IMG/VR virus record: IMGVR_UViG_3300032323_002311 | Coordinates: 1-25,346 of that record | Length of the DNA: 25,346 bases | DNA from: a virus | Direction: 5' to 3' (one strand) | Shown: in pieces, positions 1 to 6,554 of the stretch | Layout of the letters: the number at the start of each line of letters is the position of its first letter | Position numbering within the stretch: the stretch's first letter is position 1 | Translations under genes and position numbers: made by a program | The notes under the pieces: model-generated | Databases searched by the model: none | Seen by the model: only the letters and a program-made list of their open reading frames with translations | Told to the model about the DNA's origin: nothing

Positions 1-497
1 GCAGAGTTAAGACGCTCAAGTGCACGCTCTGCAGCAGATGCAAGACCTTGGTCTACAACGCGAGATTCGTTTACCGAAACGGGGGCCTGTGATGCATCAT
101 CAACAGCAGCGGCGAAAATTCGGATTCTAGAAACAACAGATGCAACAAGATTGAAGGCATACTTAATTTCACCAATTGCGTCGTAGTATTCCCAAGCCTC
201 TTGTTGCCATGCAGATGATGATGCTGAGCGACGAGACTTAAACTGCTCAAATTCTCCCTTGTCATTGACCTTAACCTGCGCTGCAGCAGCGGTCATGGAA
301 CGTGGAGAGTTGTAAGAAAGTGGTTGTGGAGAACTAGAATTTGCAGTGAAAATTGATGAAAGACCAGAAGGCTTTGGAGTCTGCTGCTTTATAACTACCT
401 GAGTGGAGCGATTAGTTGAACGCTTTTTACGAGGCTTCGGCGTAGTAGCAGGAGTCGCTGACTCTACTGCTGGCTCTTCTTTTTTGAATACGCTCAT
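1..497 (-). CDS. Portal protein, N-terminal part (runs off the left edge)
   Basis: Open frame from ATG at 497 to the window edge, 165 codons with no stop. The first 80 residues are low-complexity and basic (Lys/Arg, Pro, Ser). They lead into a segment reading WQQEAWEYYDAIGEIKYAFN followed by LVASVVSRIRIF. The pattern Trp-x-x-x-(A)W-x-YYD-x-(I/V)GE-(I/F)-(R/K)-Y-A-x-N-x-(V/L)-A-x-x-x-SR is what I recognise from actinobacteriophage portal proteins, the dodecameric ring through which DNA is packaged; this assignment rests on memory of the family. The start has a good ribosome site (GAGGAG, 9 nt upstream). A 12-codon ORF (ATG at 533) ends in TGA overlapping the portal ATG (CAATGAGC), so the two may be translationally coupled. 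Confidence 0.72.
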   Translation of the reverse strand, partial: MSVFKKEEPAVESATPATTPKPRKKRSTNRSTQVVIKQQTPKPSGLSSIFTANSSSPQPLSYNSPRSMTAAAAQVKVNDKGEFEQFKSRRSASSSAWQQEAWEYYDAIGEIKYAFNLVASVVSRIRIFAAAVDDASQAPVSVNESRVVDQGLASAAERALERLNS

Positions 498-536
498 TGG
501 CGATTCTCCTCGTCATGTTTGTTACGGAGCATGAAG

Positions 537-824
537 TTACTTATCCTCATACGCAGTTAACAGCCCTGCTACTGCGGATAGGGCAAATACCAAAGCCACA
601 GCAATAGTTACTGTAGTAATGATAGCAAAGACTGTGAGAACTGATGCTATCCAAAGTGATAGGCACCATTCACAGGTTAGTAGATAACCGAGCTTTTTAG
701 TCTCTGGTGGAAAGTGCTTCCACCACCAATTTCTAAAGCCCTCGGTAATAACGTCTCGCGTTATTAGTCTCGTGATGCGATAGGTCGCTAGACCTAAGAC
801 TGCGAACTCGAACCAACCAATCAT
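537..824 (-). CDS. DUF1360-type small membrane protein
   Basis: 95 residues from the ATG at 824, chosen because it overlaps the previous stop (ATGA) and has AGGA upstream. The N-terminus reads LATYRITRLITRD, followed by W-rich WWWKHFPPE and then LGYLLTCEWCLSLWIAS. The pair of cysteines in LTCxWC and the LATYRxTRLIxRD start are the signature of DUF1360, a family common in Actinobacteria and their phages with no established activity. A hydrophobic N-terminal stretch and two C-terminal hydrophobic stretches (about residues 48-64 and 66-88) indicate an integral membrane protein. It lies between unknown genes and the portal gene in one leftward operon. Confidence 0.7.
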   Translation of the reverse strand: MIGWFEFAVLGLATYRITRLITRDVITEGFRNWWWKHFPPETKKLGYLLTCEWCLSLWIASVLTVFAIITTVTIAVALVFALSAVAGLLTAYEDK

Positions 825-1186
825 GAAGGGTCCTCGCTCGACATTACAATGGCAGAACCATAAGGATTCCACCCTCTCAACCTTGAGCCACAGCCACAGT
901 TGTCATCTCTGGTTATGGCAATAATCTTGCCTGAGACCGTCAAGATATGGCTTATTTTACCTTCCTGAGTCATATCCTCGACTTGCTCCTTGAAAACCAC
1001 TATCGGGCCTTCTGGAGCGTCTTGAGCAATGATGAGAATGTCATTAATAACTACAGCCCTGCTTCTATCTACTCGGCGTGTTCCCTGAGGAGAATCGCCT
1101 TTTGTCTGTAGTTGAGTAAAGTCCTCGAGTGAGCCTGGAGGGGCAAGTTTGATAAGTGCTGGAAAAACGTCAATTGCTTTGCGCAT
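821..1186 (-). CDS. Hypothetical protein, 121 aa
   Basis: Starts at ATG 1186, directly on the upstream stop (TGATG), and ends with ATGA overlapping the next gene. The protein is mostly beta-type sequence: a central IVVFKEQVEDM...ISHILTVSGKIIAITRDD, then a short CGCGSRLRGW motif. It resembles a small SH3/OB-like barrel, but that is only an impression from hydrophobic alternation. I do not recognise a family. Its place in the operon suggests a packaging or head accessory role, which is inference only. Confidence 0.6.
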   Translation of the reverse strand: MRKAIDVFPALIKLAPPGSLEDFTQLQTKGDSPQGTRRVDRSRAVVINDILIIAQDAPEGPIVVFKEQVEDMTQEGKISHILTVSGKIIAITRDDNCGCGSRLRGWNPYGSAIVMSSEDPS

Positions 1187-1518
1187 CAGTTGATGTACTC
1201 CGAAGGTATGTAAAACTCTTCCCAACCTAGGGCTGTCTTAGCAAGACTCAGAGGGATAAGTAGCGGACGGGTACGTTCGGTCTTCTGAATTAACTCAAAA
1301 ACTTCTTCTTTAGTTTTAGCAAGAGTGGCATTACGCCATGAACGGTTTGAGGTAAGAGACTTGATAGGGAAAGCCATTGGATAACTGCTTGTCTCTGAAG
1401 TCATAGTCTCAAGGGCTCGACTCTGACGATTGCTTCTAGACTTCGGGTTTATCCACACAACGATGGCAAGTTCTTCCTCGCTGTAAGTGCCTGAAAGAGT
1501 TTTGTACTGGCGACTCAC
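1186..1518 (-). CDS. Hypothetical protein, 110 aa, GTG start
   Basis: GTG at 1518 overlaps the upstream TAG stop (TAGTG), and its own TGA overlaps the next ATG. It is Ser/Thr/Arg-rich in the first half (NPKSRSNRQSRALETMTSET) and has a KTKEEVFELIQKTERTRPLLIPLSLAKTALGW second half. The AKTALGW stretch resembles KTALGFPAE at the end of the unrelated-looking 17146 protein, probably by chance. No family is recognised. A perfect DnaA-box word (TTATCCACA on the plus strand) lies inside it at 1449-1457. Confidence 0.55.
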   Translation of the reverse strand: MSRQYKTLSGTYSEEELAIVVWINPKSRSNRQSRALETMTSETSSYPMAFPIKSLTSNRSWRNATLAKTKEEVFELIQKTERTRPLLIPLSLAKTALGWEEFYIPSEYIN

Positions 1519-2015
1519 TACTTGCTCAACCTTCTTGCCATAGCACGGTAGGAAACTCCTGCAGCCTCAGCGATAGACGCTGTGGGGACTCCCATAGAGC
1601 GGAGTGTGCGGGCGATAGAAGTTAATTCATCATTAGCCTGAGCCAGAGGACTATCAGGGGCTGTCTTAGCCCTATAACGCTTGGCTAGGTCGCTTAACTG
1701 CTTAAGCCTTGTACGCATATCTGCAGGCACTCCTGGGCTGATGGAGCGTAGGCGAGGGGCTGACTTAGTGGGTACCGAAGTCGTAAGTGACTTTGGTGGA
1801 GGAGCAGGGATTGCTCTCTGCTGCTCTAGAGGCGTGGCTCGCTTTACCCAGAAGTGAATGGTTGTTTTCGGACGTTGAGGGTTGAGGGAGTTGCCAAGAA
1901 CTTGCAAAGACCAACCAGCCTCCCAAAGGGAGCGTAGGCGGGACTCAGCTTCGGGGCGCGGTAAAGCAGCGATAAACGCTACCTCATCCTGCGGTAATAA
2001 AGTTCTCTGGTCCAT
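1518..2015 (-). CDS. Helix-turn-helix DNA-binding protein
   Basis: 165 residues, start ATG 2015 with AGGTGG just upstream. Two HTH-like segments are visible: residues about 22-58 (ESRLRSLWEAGWSLQVLGNS...TIHFWVKRA) and the C-terminal 32 residues (LRSMGVPTASIAEAAGVSYR then AMARRLSK). A proline-rich linker joins them, with PADMRTRLKQLSDLAKRYRA and a DSPLAQANDELT segment. This two-HTH arrangement is common upstream of terminase and portal genes in actinophages. It could bind packaging-site or operator DNA. I cannot tell whether it is a terminase small subunit, and another candidate for that role is at 23570-24568. It is the first gene of the leftward structural operon. Confidence 0.68.
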   Translation of the reverse strand: MDQRTLLPQDEVAFIAALPRPEAESRLRSLWEAGWSLQVLGNSLNPQRPKTTIHFWVKRATPLEQQRAIPAPPPKSLTTSVPTKSAPRLRSISPGVPADMRTRLKQLSDLAKRYRAKTAPDSPLAQANDELTSIARTLRSMGVPTASIAEAAGVSYRAMARRLSK

Positions 2016-2512
2016 CCACCTATCGTACAGGTTTTTTACGGAAGCGTACGGGAAAAGAGGACCTGAATCATTGTACGAAGCAGGCGATTTAATGAACCTT
2101 TCCTTTAAAATGCTTTTGGCCTGTGAGACGGCTTTCGTATATTTTGGGACTTTTCCAAATCGTTTCCAGATTATTTTTCTGAAGATTCTTGCTGCTTTTT
2201 TGTGGAGCTTTTATTGTGCAAATTTAGCTCGTGGACATGCCTAAAGAATTTTTTGTAATCTCTCTGCCATTATTTAGTTACGAAATAATAAAATTAAAAA
2301 GAATAAATGTTTGTGTTAATTATTTAAGTGATAAATGTTTATAGAAATAACTATGTGAGATGAGTTAGATGTTGTGATGACTAGTCATGTGAGTAAGTTG
2401 TTGAGATGTTGTATGCAAATGTCAGAGGCTTGTGCTAGTGCATAAGGCTTAACACTCTCATACCTAGATTGCTAGTCATACACCTAGAGCAACACACCTA
2501 GTCAAGATGGAC
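2016..2512. other. AT-rich divergent intergenic region
   Basis: About 500 bp between the leftward HTH gene and the rightward promoter at 2513, with no convincing gene. 2245-2370 is very AT-rich and carries two copies of ATAAATGTTT. A perfect 12-bp palindrome ATGACTAGTCAT lies at 2377-2388. AGATGTTGT occurs twice near 2365-2415, and ACCTAG occurs three times between 2461 and 2501. The region could hold an origin or operators for the divergent units. Confidence 0.5.
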
Positions 2513-2540
2513 TTGACATAGTGCAGGTAGATACTATGAT
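2513..2540 (+). promoter_or_regulatory. Promoter of the 2584 gene (GTGCAGG type)
   Basis: TTGACA at 2513-2518, a 16-nt spacer containing TAGTGCAGGTAG, and TATGAT at 2535-2540. The spacer word GTGCAGG is shared with most other promoters of the window. Because transcription should begin near 2547, the GTG at 2521 and ATG at 2536 lie inside the promoter and cannot be start codons. Confidence 0.75.
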
Positions 2541-2583
2541 TGAGGTAGTAGGACAAGCCTACGAAACGACGAAGGGATACAAG

Positions 2584-2817
2584 GTGCCTAAGCACACACA
2601 CCTAGTAGTTGCCTATAACCACGAAACAAAGACCTTTTGGTTTGATGGTGATGGGTCAAGGGAATGGATACGCAGAGCCATGGAGATTGAAACTAATACA
2701 TGGTCAGATGAAGAGGAAGCCTATGTGTCTATAGACAAGGCTTTAGAGCAGGAAGCAGTCGAAGCACTCGACCGCATGGGCATAGCAGTAGAACAAGACA
2801 ATTGGCAGGAAAGGTAA
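2584..2817 (+). CDS. Hypothetical protein, 77 aa, GTG start
   Basis: Start GTG at 2584 is chosen because the longer frame from 2521 begins inside the promoter. The conserved leader AACGACGAAGGGA ends about 8 nt before this GTG. The product begins VPKHTHLVVAYNHETKTFWF and is acidic, with DGDGSREWIRR, EEEAYVSIDKALEQEAVEAL and a charged C-terminus. No family is recognised. It is the first gene of a two-gene unit with the DUF3846 gene, 5 nt apart, ending at the terminator at 3209. Confidence 0.7.
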   Translation: MPKHTHLVVAYNHETKTFWFDGDGSREWIRRAMEIETNTWSDEEEAYVSIDKALEQEAVEALDRMGIAVEQDNWQER

Positions 2818-2822
2818 CCCGC

Positions 2823-3194
2823 ATGAAACTAGCGATACAGATAAAGACAACAGGTGAGGTCACAGACCTAGACCTAACCGCAGACAGCCTACAGACCCTA
2901 CAGACAGCCGTAGGTGGGTGGGTGCAGGCTATTGACCTAGATGAATCTCTCACTATGTGGCTTAACGAAGAAGGGAAACTTGAGGGACTACCGCATAACC
3001 CATACGCACAGTTCGCATGGGACAAGAGGTTTGGGGCTCACACAGACTACACAGTTGGGGACATAGTCTTCACAGGTGGCACAGATGAGGAGGGCTACAC
3101 CCTTGGACTCGACAAAGACACCGCAGACCAAATCCGCATGATGGTTCAACAGGTGGCACAGATTATCGAGCCACGAATCGAAGTAGTCTTCTAA
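2823..3194 (+). CDS. DUF3846-domain protein
   Basis: 123 residues from ATG 2823, preceded by GGAAAGG. The middle matches my memory of DUF3846: LQTLQTAVGGWVQAIDLDE, a short mwLNEEGKLEGLPHNPYAQF segment, then VGDIVFTGG. The (V/L)GGxxx..(D/E)...NEEGK..(G/L)(L/P)xN..A......(D/G)xIVGD pattern is typical. The family is widespread in Actinobacteria, their plasmids and phages, often next to anti-restriction or mobile-element genes; its activity is not established to my knowledge. Short alpha/beta fold expected, cytosolic. Terminated by a strong hairpin at 3209. Confidence 0.78.
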   Translation: MKLAIQIKTTGEVTDLDLTADSLQTLQTAVGGWVQAIDLDESLTMWLNEEGKLEGLPHNPYAQFAWDKRFGAHTDYTVGDIVFTGGTDEEGYTLGLDKDTADQIRMMVQQVAQIIEPRIEVVF

Positions 3195-3208
3195 GACTTG
3201 ACGGGAAG

Positions 3209-3232
3209 AGCCCTCCGCAAGGGGGGCTTTTT
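3209..3232 (+). terminator. Rho-independent terminator
   Basis: AGCCCTCC, GCAA loop, GGGGGGCT, then TTTTT. It follows the DUF3846 stop by 15 nt and is almost identical to the terminator at 3617, suggesting duplication of a whole promoter-gene-terminator cassette. Confidence 0.88.
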
Positions 3233-3250
3233 CGTTATCAAAGCGTTATA

Positions 3251-3299
3251 CGACACGCAGGGAAATCAGTTTGACAAAGTGCAGGAAGGTAGTTACCTT
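3251..3299 (+). promoter_or_regulatory. Promoter of the 3347 gene with upstream CGACACGC element
   Basis: CGACACGC at 3251-3258, TTGACA at 3271-3276, spacer AAGTGCAGGAAGGTAGT (17 nt), and TACCTT at 3294-3299. The leader then carries ATGACGAAACGGGGAACAAA before the ATG, a variant of the common ACGACGAAAGGA leader. Confidence 0.75.
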
Positions 3300-3346
3300 T
3301 ATCCCATAAGCAGAAAGCTTATACAAATGACGAAACGGGGAACAAA

Positions 3347-3601
3347 ATGTCAGCATACGGAACCGCAGTAACTATCAAGGGCACTACTTACTACTACATT
3401 ATCGACACGAAGGCTCAGGTTCGTGAGTTGCTCCTAGGTGCTACCGCACCTATCCAGAAGGTCGTAATCATGGAGGAGACCTACGGCGAGCCTCACCGAG
3501 AGATGAGTGCTCAGGAAGTCCTTGACATTGTTCTGAATCACCCAGAGGTCAAGGAAGAGGTCAAGGAAGAAACTCCTATCTTCGCAAACACCTCAGCCTA
3601 A
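3347..3601 (+). CDS. Hypothetical protein, 84 aa
   Basis: ATG 3347 follows the promoter and the conserved purine-rich leader. The N-terminal half is a beta-rich segment (TAVTIKGTTYYYIIDTKAQV) and then a helix-rich acidic tail (EVLDIVLNHPEVKEEVKEE). The tail carries a near-duplicate VKEEVKEE. No family recognised. It is a single-gene transcription unit with its own promoter and terminator, typical of the accessory cassettes in this region. Confidence 0.7.
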   Translation: MSAYGTAVTIKGTTYYYIIDTKAQVRELLLGATAPIQKVVIMEETYGEPHREMSAQEVLDIVLNHPEVKEEVKEETPIFANTSA

Positions 3602-3616
3602 GACCTACAAAGAGAG

Positions 3617-3645
3617 AGCCTCCCGCAAGGGGGGCTTTTTCTTTT
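3617..3645 (+). terminator. Rho-independent terminator
   Basis: AGCCTCCC, GCAA loop, GGGGGGCT, then TTTTTCTTTT. Second copy of the terminator type seen at 3209. Confidence 0.88.
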
Positions 3646-3646
3646 G

Positions 3647-3709
3647 CGACACGCCGAAAAAATAAATGCAGAATAGACTTGACAAAGTGCAGGAAGGTTT
3701 GAGAAGATT
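3647..3709 (+). promoter_or_regulatory. Promoter of the 3744 operon with CGACACGC element
   Basis: CGACACGC at 3647-3654, TTGACA at 3679-3684, then AAGTGCAGGAAGG in the spacer. The -10 is weak (GAAGAT/AAGATT near 3702-3709). The upstream element sits about 12 nt further out than in the 3251 promoter, close to one helical turn. Confidence 0.65.
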
Positions 3710-3743
3710 GACCTACAAGCAAGAAACGACGAAAGGAAACAAA

Positions 3744-3980
3744 ATGTCAGGCTACTACCCAGAAGGCGTAACAGGAAACGAATACGCAATTGCAGGCGGG
3801 CGTTCGTTCGACTCAGTTCGTGCAGAGGCTTGTTACAACGAAGAGTGCAAGATGTTTGAAGTTGAAGACATTGAGGCAGAAGTTGAAATTGAATTAGCAC
3901 ACGACACCGAATACTACGAGTGGAAGTGCCCTACATGTGGCGACACTCGTGACATTGAGCGAAATGTAGAGGAGTGGTAA
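3744..3980 (+). CDS. Small zinc-ribbon-like protein, 78 aa
   Basis: ATG 3744 follows the leader AACGACGAAAGGAAACAAA; an earlier in-frame ATG at 3666 lies upstream of the -35 and is excluded. Residues include CYNEEC about position 30 and CPTCG about position 65. This gives a C-x4-C ... C-x2-C spacing able to hold one zinc ion, with an acidic strand-rich stretch (EVEDIEAEVEIELAHDTEYY) between. The product resembles small phage zinc-ribbon proteins of unknown role. The stop is followed 2 nt later by the next ATG, so the two genes are probably co-translated. Confidence 0.7.
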   Translation: MSGYYPEGVTGNEYAIAGGRSFDSVRAEACYNEECKMFEVEDIEAEVEIELAHDTEYYEWKCPTCGDTRDIERNVEEW

Positions 3981-3982
3981 AG

Positions 3983-4171
3983 ATGATAAATCTAGTAGAA
4001 GACCTAATGGGCGTAAGACTTAACAAGAGGGGGCGTGTGGTTATCGGCACGCTACTATTCACAGCGTTCATAATGTTGTGGGCGTTCCTAGACAACGCAA
4101 CAACTCCAGAGATGTGCAAGGTTGCAACAGAGGACATGAGCCAGTTCTGCCTTGACCTCCTCTATCCGTAA
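3983..4171 (+). CDS. Small single-pass membrane protein, 62 aa
   Basis: ATG 3983 (alternative GTG 3974 in frame) with GGAG 13 nt upstream. Residues about 20-38 form one clear transmembrane segment (VVIGTLLFTAFIMLWAFL), preceded by basic residues LNKRGR, so the N-terminus is probably cytoplasmic. Two cysteines lie in the short C-terminal tail (EMCKVATEDMSQFCLDLLYP). Unknown function. Last gene of the rightward block, 18 nt before a terminator. Confidence 0.65.
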   Translation: MINLVEDLMGVRLNKRGRVVIGTLLFTAFIMLWAFLDNATTPEMCKVATEDMSQFCLDLLYP

Positions 4172-4189
4172 GAGGAAGAAACAAGAAAG

Positions 4190-4218
4190 CCCCCGCAGAG
4201 ATGTGGGGGTTTTCTTTT
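4190..4218 (+). terminator. Terminator of the rightward block
   Basis: CCCCCGC, loop AGAGAT, GTGGGGG, followed by TTTTCTTTT. It closes the rightward unit before the convergent leftward lysis genes. Confidence 0.82.
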
Positions 4219-4236
4219 GCGCTCGCTAAATGGAGA

Positions 4237-4267
4237 AACCCCTGAGGTAAAAAATACCCCAGAGGTT
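4237..4267 (-). terminator. Convergent hairpin, probable terminator of the leftward lysis operon
   Basis: AACCCCTGAGGT and ACCCCAGAGGTT pair with two mismatches around an AAAAAAT loop. On the minus strand the stem is followed by TTTCTCC. The loop and one arm are a copy of the recurrent GAGGTAAAAAATA word, here on the plus strand. Confidence 0.5.
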
Positions 4268-4281
4268 CCTCGTCTGCAGTT

Positions 4282-4560
4282 CTAGTTCCCTGAAGACGCA
4301 GCTTTTCGAGATGAGTTCTTCTTGTCTACCGCATTAAACACTTCGTTAATTTCTTCCGAAGTTAGTTTTCCGTCCTGTAGATAAGCACGACTTAGTCCCT
4401 CAACCACAGTCGCAACTCCACCGATACCTGCCATCAGTATTGCCTGCCATAGTTCGACGCCAGCGATTGCGCCAGCACCAACTACCGACAGACCTGATGC
4501 TGCAAACACTGCCAAGACTCTATTGAGAATCTGAACAGTCTTTCCTTTATTTATTGCCAT
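4282..4560 (-). CDS. Holin-like small membrane protein
   Basis: 92 residues from ATG 4560, chosen for GGAAGGAC upstream. Residues about 8-50 form two hydrophobic helices separated by a short turn: VLAVFAASGLSVVGAGAIAG and LWQAILMAGIGGVATVVEGL. A charged tail follows (DGKLTSEEINEVFNAVDKKN). Two helices plus a hydrophilic C-terminus next to a lysozyme and a peptidoglycan-binding gene is the usual holin picture. DGKLTxEEIN is also seen in actinophage holin-like proteins, and it resembles an EF-hand-like acidic loop. The role as the membrane-hole former is inferred from topology and neighbours. Last gene of the lysis operon. Confidence 0.6.
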   Translation of the reverse strand: MAINKGKTVQILNRVLAVFAASGLSVVGAGAIAGVELWQAILMAGIGGVATVVEGLSRAYLQDGKLTSEEINEVFNAVDKKNSSRKAASSGN

Positions 4561-4608
4561 AAGTGCCGTCCTTCCATGGTCGCACCTAAGCGTTGTGCAA
4601 GGACGCAA

Positions 4609-4651
4609 CAACGCCCAGCACCTCTAATGGTAAGAGAGATACTGGGCGTTG
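4609..4651 (-). other. Intergenic hairpin in the lysis operon
   Basis: CAACGCCCAG at 4609-4618 and CTGGGCGTTG at 4642-4651 form a perfect 10-bp stem, with a CTCT/AGAG inner helix in the 23-nt loop. There is no U-run, so it is not a standard terminator. It lies between the peptidoglycan-binding gene and the holin-like gene and could be a processing or attenuation element. Confidence 0.6.
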
Positions 4652-4662
4652 ATGGGGAAAAA

Positions 4663-5109
4663 CTAAGCGATAACTTCTACCGCAGTGCCTTTAAACAGCG
4701 CAACAATGACAGGTTCGTCAGTGCACGCATCTGCTTTAACTTTTGAGTCTTTATGAAACGCAGTGAGAGCCTCGAGTGTTGAATCACCAAAGGTTCCTCG
4801 GTTGTCCTCACCCGCATCAGAAAAACCAAGCTCAATGAGTCTGGACTGAACAGATGCAACTGAACGAGAGTTCTTTACACGAGACCCGTGCACAAGAGCT
4901 GAGAGCTGCACGAATACACCAGCTCCTGCCAATTTTTTACCTTCAGATGCAGCAACAGCTGGAGCTGGAGCTGCTGGAGCTTCGTTCTTCACAACAACTT
5001 CAGGTTCCTTGACTGGTTCTGGCTTTGCTTCTACAACTACCGCAGGGATAGTCACTGGTTCTACGGCGAGCGCAACTGGCTCAGCCTTTACTTCCTTGTT
5101 CTCTTCCAT
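4663..5109 (-). CDS. Peptidoglycan-binding-domain protein, separate from the lysin
   Basis: 148 residues from ATG 5109, with AGGA 5 nt upstream. The first 60 residues are an acidic, Pro/Ala/Val/Glu-rich linker (for example EPVKEPEVVVKNEAPAAPAP). The rest is a peptidoglycan_binding_1-like domain: SVASVQSRLIELGFSDAGED, then GTFGDSTLEALTAFHKDS. The family rule VxxxQxxLxxLGF....G.FG..T..A...FQ is met, with His in place of the usual Gln (AFH). No signal peptide is seen. It starts 8 nt after the lysozyme stop, so it looks like the wall-binding half of a lysin carried as its own polypeptide, or a structural or tail protein tethered to the wall. Confidence 0.72.
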   Translation of the reverse strand: MEENKEVKAEPVALAVEPVTIPAVVVEAKPEPVKEPEVVVKNEAPAAPAPAVAASEGKKLAGAGVFVQLSALVHGSRVKNSRSVASVQSRLIELGFSDAGEDNRGTFGDSTLEALTAFHKDSKVKADACTDEPVIVALFKGTAVEVIA

Positions 5110-5114
5110 AAGTC

Positions 5115-5714
5115 CTACTTTCCTTGGGGGTATTGGTCTAGCCACTTATAGAACGAGCCAGCCTTACCACCATTGTAAGCGTTAGGACCTATACCCCATG
5201 AGCCCCAATCTTCTCCTCCATTACTCATGTGATGAGCAATCTGGGCGTTGAGGACTGGGTTCCAGAGGTCAGAGTTCTGCTTCAAATTAAACTTCTCACG
5301 GCGGTCATCTCCGAGTCCACCAATCATGTTGATTTGGAAGAGCCCGTATGAGTTGTCACCTGTATTCGAGTTGCCATTGTGAGACTTAGGACGCCCAGTG
5401 GACTCCTTCATCACAATAGCCCATGCTTCCTTCAGTGCTTTGCCCTCAAACCCAACGAGGCTAAGCAGCTCCTTGAGCTCCAGAGGGTTAAGTTGTTCTC
5501 TAGTTGCAGCTAGCTCCTGAAGGCGGCTAACTTTTTTTACCTCACGAGCAGCAACTAGAGCTTCTAGTCTTTGTTCTTCTTGGATAGCCGCAGCAGCTAT
5601 GTTGGCTTCAGTTGTTGCTGTTGCCTGAGCCGCAGCGATTGTTACTGTTGTTGCTAGTAGAGCAATAGAGATTCCAAACACGATTGCTTCTGGGTGGAAA
5701 CGAAATGATTTCAT
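5115..5714 (-). CDS. Lysozyme-like transglycosylase (SLT fold) with N-terminal membrane anchor
   Basis: 199 residues from ATG 5714, which has AAGGAG 6 nt upstream. Residues about 10-30 are a hydrophobic signal or signal-anchor segment (IVFGISIALLATTVTIAAAQ). An Ala/Glu-rich coiled-coil stretch follows to about 75. The catalytic domain starts about residue 90: AWAIVMKESTGRPKSHN holds the likely catalytic Glu104, then TGDNSYGLFQINM and WNPVLNAQIAHHM. The E(S/T)...N...(S/G)YGLFQI pattern is that of SLT/goose-type lytic transglycosylases cleaving the glycan strand. A secreted or SAR-type endolysin is the likeliest role; a virion-associated lysin cannot be excluded. Its leader carries two hairpins (5744-5784). 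Confidence 0.8.
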   Translation of the reverse strand: MKSFRFHPEAIVFGISIALLATTVTIAAAQATATTEANIAAAAIQEEQRLEALVAAREVKKVSRLQELAATREQLNPLELKELLSLVGFEGKALKEAWAIVMKESTGRPKSHNGNSNTGDNSYGLFQINMIGGLGDDRREKFNLKQNSDLWNPVLNAQIAHHMSNGGEDWGSWGIGPNAYNGGKAGSFYKWLDQYPQGK

Positions 5715-5743
5715 TCGGTACTCCTTCTTTAGGGGATAGGGGC

Positions 5744-5793
5744 AGGTTGCAGGATTACGCAACCATTGGGGCTACCGAAAGCCCAGATGTCAA
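5744..5793 (-). promoter_or_regulatory. Possible promoter and leader hairpins of the lysis operon
   Basis: TTGACA on the minus strand (5788-5793) with a weak CCCAAT -10 at 5765-5770. The spacer holds GGGCT-TTCGGT-AGCCC and the leader holds GGTTGC-8nt-GCAACC. The -10 is poor, so an activator or read-through may be involved. Confidence 0.4.
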
Positions 5794-5841
5794 TTTGTCT
5801 AATGCGTCATTCATGTATAAACCTTACCAGAGGGTCAAAGA

Positions 5842-5884
5842 ACCCCCCAGACCTTCTAAGCGTAGGTCTAGGGGGTCTTTTTTG
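5842..5884. terminator. Bidirectional terminator between 5714 and 5889
   Basis: ACCCCCCAGACCT (5842-5854) pairs with AGGTCTAGGGGGT (5864-5876) with one mismatch. TCTTTTTT follows on the plus strand and TTCTTT on the minus strand. On the minus strand it ends the operon whose last gene stops at 5889. Confidence 0.8.
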
Positions 5885-5888
5885 TGAC

Positions 5889-6494
5889 TTATCTCACGAA
5901 CCCAAACGCCCTTCGGCAGTCTGGACCGAGCATTAACTCCCGCGAGCGCGGGTCTGTGAGTTCAGCACCGCACTTGCCACAGCATTTGTAATGTTCAGCA
6001 AACTTGCGTGCATACTTGTATGGGTCTTTCTGGATTACCCGCACAAATGCGAGGGCGTCCTCCACAGCAGGTCGTACACGAGTGAACGCTCCTACTGAAC
6101 CAAACAACTTGTTCATTTGCAGACGCTTCATGTATTCCTTGACTTCAAGGAACACGAGGTCTCCATGAACGGGTTGCTTCATAAAGTCAAGCATCAACTC
6201 CTCCACAGGGATTGCATACTTGCTTTTAGGGATTGTCTGAAGTGCCTCATTTAGTTCCGCAAATAGACGCTGACGCAGCTCCAACTCAGGATTTAACCCA
6301 GCATCAACCTTTTTTACCTCAGCCTCAGGGAAACCTAGAAACATCGAGATGTAACCAGATGCCTGCTTCTTGGTAAGCGCAGCTTTCTGTTCAAGAAACA
6401 CATTGAGGATAACCGCAGGGATTTCCTTCTGAACCATAAGGTCGTCAAGAAACTTCACCTGCTTCTCAGATGCAACTTCTAATACTTGTGTCAT
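5889..6494 (-). CDS. Protein with C-terminal DUF6011-like zinc motif, 201 aa
   Basis: Start ATG 6494 with GGAAGGAC upstream. The N-terminal 60 residues (ASEKQVKFLDDLMVQKEIPA...LTKKQASGYISMFLG) follow a pattern frequent in phage DNA-metabolism accessory proteins. The last 35 residues read HYKCCGKCGAELTDPRSREL and LGPDCRRAFG. This CG-x-CG-x-x-L-(T/S)-(D/N)-P-x-S-x-x-x-G-(P/x)-x-C form is the DUF6011-like treble-clef or zinc-ribbon that is common at the end of actinobacterial and phage proteins. It may bind nucleic acid, but the function is unknown. Last gene of the 7115-5889 unit. Confidence 0.68.
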   Translation of the reverse strand: MTQVLEVASEKQVKFLDDLMVQKEIPAVILNVFLEQKAALTKKQASGYISMFLGFPEAEVKKVDAGLNPELELRQRLFAELNEALQTIPKSKYAIPVEELMLDFMKQPVHGDLVFLEVKEYMKRLQMNKLFGSVGAFTRVRPAVEDALAFVRVIQKDPYKYARKFAEHYKCCGKCGAELTDPRSRELMLGPDCRRAFGFVR

Positions 6495-6554
6495 TTTTGT
6501 CCTTCCGTATTCTGTATTACATAACCTACCTGACTTTTGCAGGAAAGTCAAGTC

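Noticed and set aside
1882-2244. Rightward open frame of 120 codons
   Set aside because: Overlaps the start of the well-supported leftward HTH gene, has no ribosome site, and its composition is that of an antisense frame running into AT-rich DNA.
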